The notes beneath the pieces were generated by a model. That model saw only the letters and a list, made by a program, of their open reading frames with translations, did not search any database and was not told the DNA's origin. A DNA stretch of 18,556 nt from Discostella pseudostelligera (Eukaryota > Bacillariophyta > Thalassiosirophyceae > Thalassiosirales > Thalassiosiraceae), in the NCBI GenBank assembly GCA_036940085.1, contig JALLBK010000918.1, positions 1 through 18,556 on the forward strand, read 5' to 3'. Of this stretch, positions 15,586 through 18,556 are shown piece by piece. Each line of letters starts with the position of its first letter. The first letter of the stretch is position 1. A program made the position numbers and the translations under genes.

Positions 15586-18346
15586 TCATAAAGACGCAGT
15601 TTGCTGTTTCTTCATCGACCCACCATCCTCATAACTGGATTCAGAACTTCGTTTATTCCCAGAGAGGGCGTTGATATTACCGTCGCCGTTCTGGGTCAGA
15701 CCTTGGGCACCACTTTGTTGCGCAATGAGCTGTTGAAATAATGCCATCTGACTTGTGTTTTGATTACCGCCAAAGTTAGATTCGACACCCCAATTTTTAC
15801 CGAACGCAGAGCCGAAGTTTCCAAGGGAGTTGTTGCTAACGCCTCCAGTAAGACCTGGAAATGCATTCTGCTGGCCAACCCCACCTGTTGTAATGCAATC
15901 AGAGAGGATCGATTGATGAATAGTTAGTAATCAATTACACGCAACCTCACGCAACGAACGTGTGAACAAGAAATGCATTGACATACCTGCTTGTGCAAGA
16001 AGCTGCTGCTGAGCCAACGCCACCATCATCGGATTTCCCTGATTCGCCCCTGCAATCGCTCCGGCAAATGGATCATTTTGGAGATTCTGCATGAACGGTC
16101 TAAAGTTTTGCTGCTGAGACATGTTGCCGACCGAAGCAGCCGACTGGTTTAGTAAGTTCAACAAACTATTACTTCGGACCGCATTTTGATTATCATTCTG
16201 AAGCAATGCTGCGGAACCACCAATACCCTGAAAGAGATTGCCGTAGTTGACCGCTGGAACCTGCTGTTGCAGATTATTTTTCTGAGATGCAAGACCTTGG
16301 ATGAAGCTATTGAAATCGTTCGTGGTTGTCCCTCCGGTTTGACCGCCAGCAATGTTGTTGTTCCCCTGCAAGTTCGTTGCATTCTGCATAAAATTTCCAA
16401 AGTTGGAATTACTATCGACCTGGTTGTTCATAGTCATTGAACCTGAAGATATGGCAGCAGTAGCATTGGTGGTTGGCTGCTGCCGATTCGCGAACGACAT
16501 GAGTCCAGGATTCACCGCATTCCCCATTCCAGTAGCTGCTCCAACTCCTTGAAATCCCCAATCCATATTCTTCATTTGCGCCTTTGGTAGATTCGCCTGG
16601 CTGAGATTTCCGGCTTGGATCATGCTTGACAAATCTTCAAAGCTCTGCATACTTTGAAAATCCATGTTCAAGTGCTGGTCAAAGGATCGTTGCTTCATTA
16701 GCAAGTTGGCAAGGGACGCACTCGAGGTTAATCCAGAAGCAGCCAACATAGAAATTTGTTCACGGGTCATTCCTGATTGCAGCATGAGGCTGGTTAACGA
16801 AGTGTTGGTGTTGATATTTCCTGTAACATGGTACGAGACGAACAAAAGTTTGACATGAGATGATGATGCGTAGGCACAACTTTGACATACAATCCCACAG
16901 TTCATGTCCTCTCACCAAGTCCCCCGGCTTGCGACCCTAAACTCAAAAACGACGTGGCCGGGTTGGTAGGAAACATCATCTGATTTTGCGATTGCATTTG
17001 AGCCAGTAATCCCCCAGCGCCATTCTTTCCCTGAAGCATAGCCCGCCCCAATGCAGCCGCGGACTTGTTCGTATTGCTCATCCCTCCCAAGCCACCGACG
17101 CCACCCACCCCTCCTACTCCTCCGCCTCCTCCCAACGAAGGCGTGGCGTTGGATACCATTTTCGAGTTCCTCGAGGAGCCTCCACCACTTCCCCCGCGTC
17201 CACCACCTCCTCCCTTTCCACTTGCATTCTGTGCCAACCGATCCAAGAACATTCGTTCCAACTCACATAGTTCCAACCGTGTCCTCTCAAGCTCCTCGGG
17301 AGATAATTTATGCACCTCGGCACTGCGACGACGAAAGACTTGTTTACCGATACAGTTGCTCCCCACGAATTTTTTGGAGATGCGCATAGGATCACAGTTG
17401 AGTAGTCGAGATAAAAAGGTACGCAGAGTGGTACCGTCGGTGAGGGGAAGAAGGCCTGCCTTGAATTCATGGATGAGACGATTGGCATACTGTTCTTCTT
17501 CGATGGTCCATTTTCCACGACGGAGGGGGGCAGTTGATTTGGAATCGGGATTGGTGGAATCGTCATTTGACTGCTGAAGCTGCTGCTGCTGAGTCTGAGC
17601 TTGATCGGTATGACTCTGAGCTTGATTGCTGAGCGTAGACATTCCATTTAACAAAGAAGAAGACTGATCCGTATTAGTTGCAGCCGCAGGTGCATCAACA
17701 TTCGCCCCACTACTACCCCCATTTGAGATTCCCGAGGATGTCTCTCCTCCTCCAACAGCTTGATCGGACGATGATGATGGATCGTGCTTCACCCCCGACT
17801 GTACTAATGATGATGAGGAGGCAGCGTTGCTGTTGCTGTTGTTCTCTGCACCCCCCGAATTATCACAATCACAGTCGCCTTCCTTTTTTACGGATGCATC
17901 GTTGGCGTCGTTATTGTTGGCAACCGAACCCCCATTGCCGGAGGGTGGAAGGACACCATCGGCCACCGCGGCCGACAGAGCTGCCTCGCGGAGGAGGGAT
18001 GGAAGACTTTACATGATATTGGGATTTGGGGATGTGCGCGGGTAGAAAGAAGACAACAAGACGACGAGGCATGAGATGTGAGTATTAGATTATTGATGGA
18101 TTATTGACGGCTCAACTTTCAAGGCACTGCTTCGCACTTGAAGTTGAGGTTCAAATCGGCAATGAGAGACAGTGGTAGTATCACAAGCCCCAACATGATG
18201 TCTGATGCTAGAAGTAGAATTGAACACAGCCAGCGACACCTACACGACGTGCATGCTGGCGTAGGCTCGTCGCGGCCGCCATGGTCATCGACGCGGAGGC
18301 GGGCGCTGGGGTTGATAATAATAGGCACTTACCCGATGGAATTCAT
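15586..18346 (-). CDS. N/Q-rich putative transcriptional regulator with a conserved basic domain
   Basis: Four exons: 18333-18346, 16916-18006, 15987-16820 and 15586-15884. Introns are 326, 95 and 102 nt (GTAAGT, GTGAGA, GTATGT donors). The total of 2238 nt is exactly 746 codons, giving 745 aa. The long second exon has no in-frame ATG upstream; a 14-nt first exon encoding MNSIG joins in phase to LPSLLREAALSAAVADG. Residues about 167-264 form the only ordered domain: RRGKWTIEEEQYANRLI, TLRTFLSRLLNCDPMRISKK and GSNCIGKQVFRRR, then an acidic helix (SPEELERTRLELCELE). The KWT-x-EEE start recalls a Myb/SANT helix, and the RISKK...FRRR part is basic, so DNA binding is plausible. This looks like a stramenopile-specific family, judged from memory only. 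A Gly-rich linker and a long Asn/Gln/Met-rich tail follow, with a basic KRSSES...MKKQQ end, like a coactivator tail. The function is unproven. Confidence 0.75.
18007..18332 (-). other. Proposed first intron of the N/Q-rich gene
   Basis: 326 nt from GTAAGT to an AAAG acceptor, three times longer than the other introns of this gene. It is needed because the second exon has no ATG of its own: the frame upstream of it meets a TAA. The short first exon rests only on matching phase and a consensus donor. Confidence 0.55.
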
Positions 18347-18556
18347 GGACTCGTTTCGTAAGTATGGTAGGGGAACAAGGGGATGGGGGGATGGATTTGA
18401 GGGTACGATATTCAACTAAGGATGGCGCGGCACTAATCTTCAATAGCTTCGATGAACGACGAAAAAGTCGGGTTGATGTTGAATTGGAATTGCAAGTTGA
18501 GGTTGTGTTCTCGGCGTCGCCAAACTCAGAGTCAACCAAGCAACAGCAATCAGCTG
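18347..18556. other. Upstream region of the N/Q-rich gene
   Basis: 210 nt to the window end, presumably 5' UTR and promoter. Minus-strand open frames here lack any protein-like features. No motif was recognised. Confidence 0.4.

Noticed and set aside
17051..17647. Plus- and minus-strand open frames opposite the N/Q-rich gene
   Set aside because: They are Pro/Arg-rich shadows of the Gly/Asn/Gln-rich coding sequence, which has the better codon pattern and splice structure.
1..18556. tRNA, rRNA or CRISPR arrays
   Set aside because: No cloverleaf, rRNA-like or regularly spaced repeat-spacer pattern was seen by eye on either strand; this was not a computed search.

Overview
The window looks like nuclear DNA of a centric diatom (stramenopile). 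The coding sequences are compact and carry short GT-AG introns, mostly 76-127 nt. Two proteins start with a signal peptide followed by a Phe at the predicted cleavage site (ACA|FAP and VDA|FS), which is the plastid-targeting pattern of algae with secondary red plastids. A diatom-type LRR family, a diatom-type reverse-transcriptase relic and an N/Q-rich regulator with a stramenopile-like domain agree with this. The species cannot be named from the sequence.

Layout. 1-172: two tandem copies of a perfect palindrome and a GA microsatellite. 173-1378 (-): decayed C-terminal part of a retroelement reverse-transcriptase protein. 1446-3167 (+): LRR-family pseudogene with three frame changes. 3298-3945 (-): plastid-type FKBP isomerase. 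4371-5649 (+): PP2C phosphatase, one intron. 5763-6785 (-): DWARF27-like carotenoid isomerase. 7008-8801 (+): M20 dipeptidase, two introns. 9023-9859 (-): a five-exon gene for a small membrane protein of unknown function, visible only after splicing. 10175-10754 (+): a probable small gene with an unresolved frame. 10799-11769 (-): membrane-anchored Nudix hydrolase, one intron. 12194-15353 (+): type II membrane glycosyltransferase with a DXD motif, three introns. 15586-18346 (-): long N/Q-rich protein with a conserved basic DNA-binding-like domain, three introns.

Strands alternate without exception through all eleven units, so every promoter is shared head-to-head and every 3' end is shared tail-to-tail. 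Exact or near TTTCCCGC (E2F/DP-like) motifs occur in all four intact divergent promoters. The genes do not form one pathway. Plastid functions (FKBP, D27-like), peptide turnover, signalling, nucleotide or phosphoanhydride hydrolysis, Golgi glycosylation and gene regulation sit side by side, as is usual in compact algal genomes.

Two places (N at 14862 and N at 15480) are contig joins with exactly 72 nt of sequence repeated on both sides. They are assembly artefacts. Removing the first (73 nt with the N) restores the glycosyltransferase reading frame exactly.
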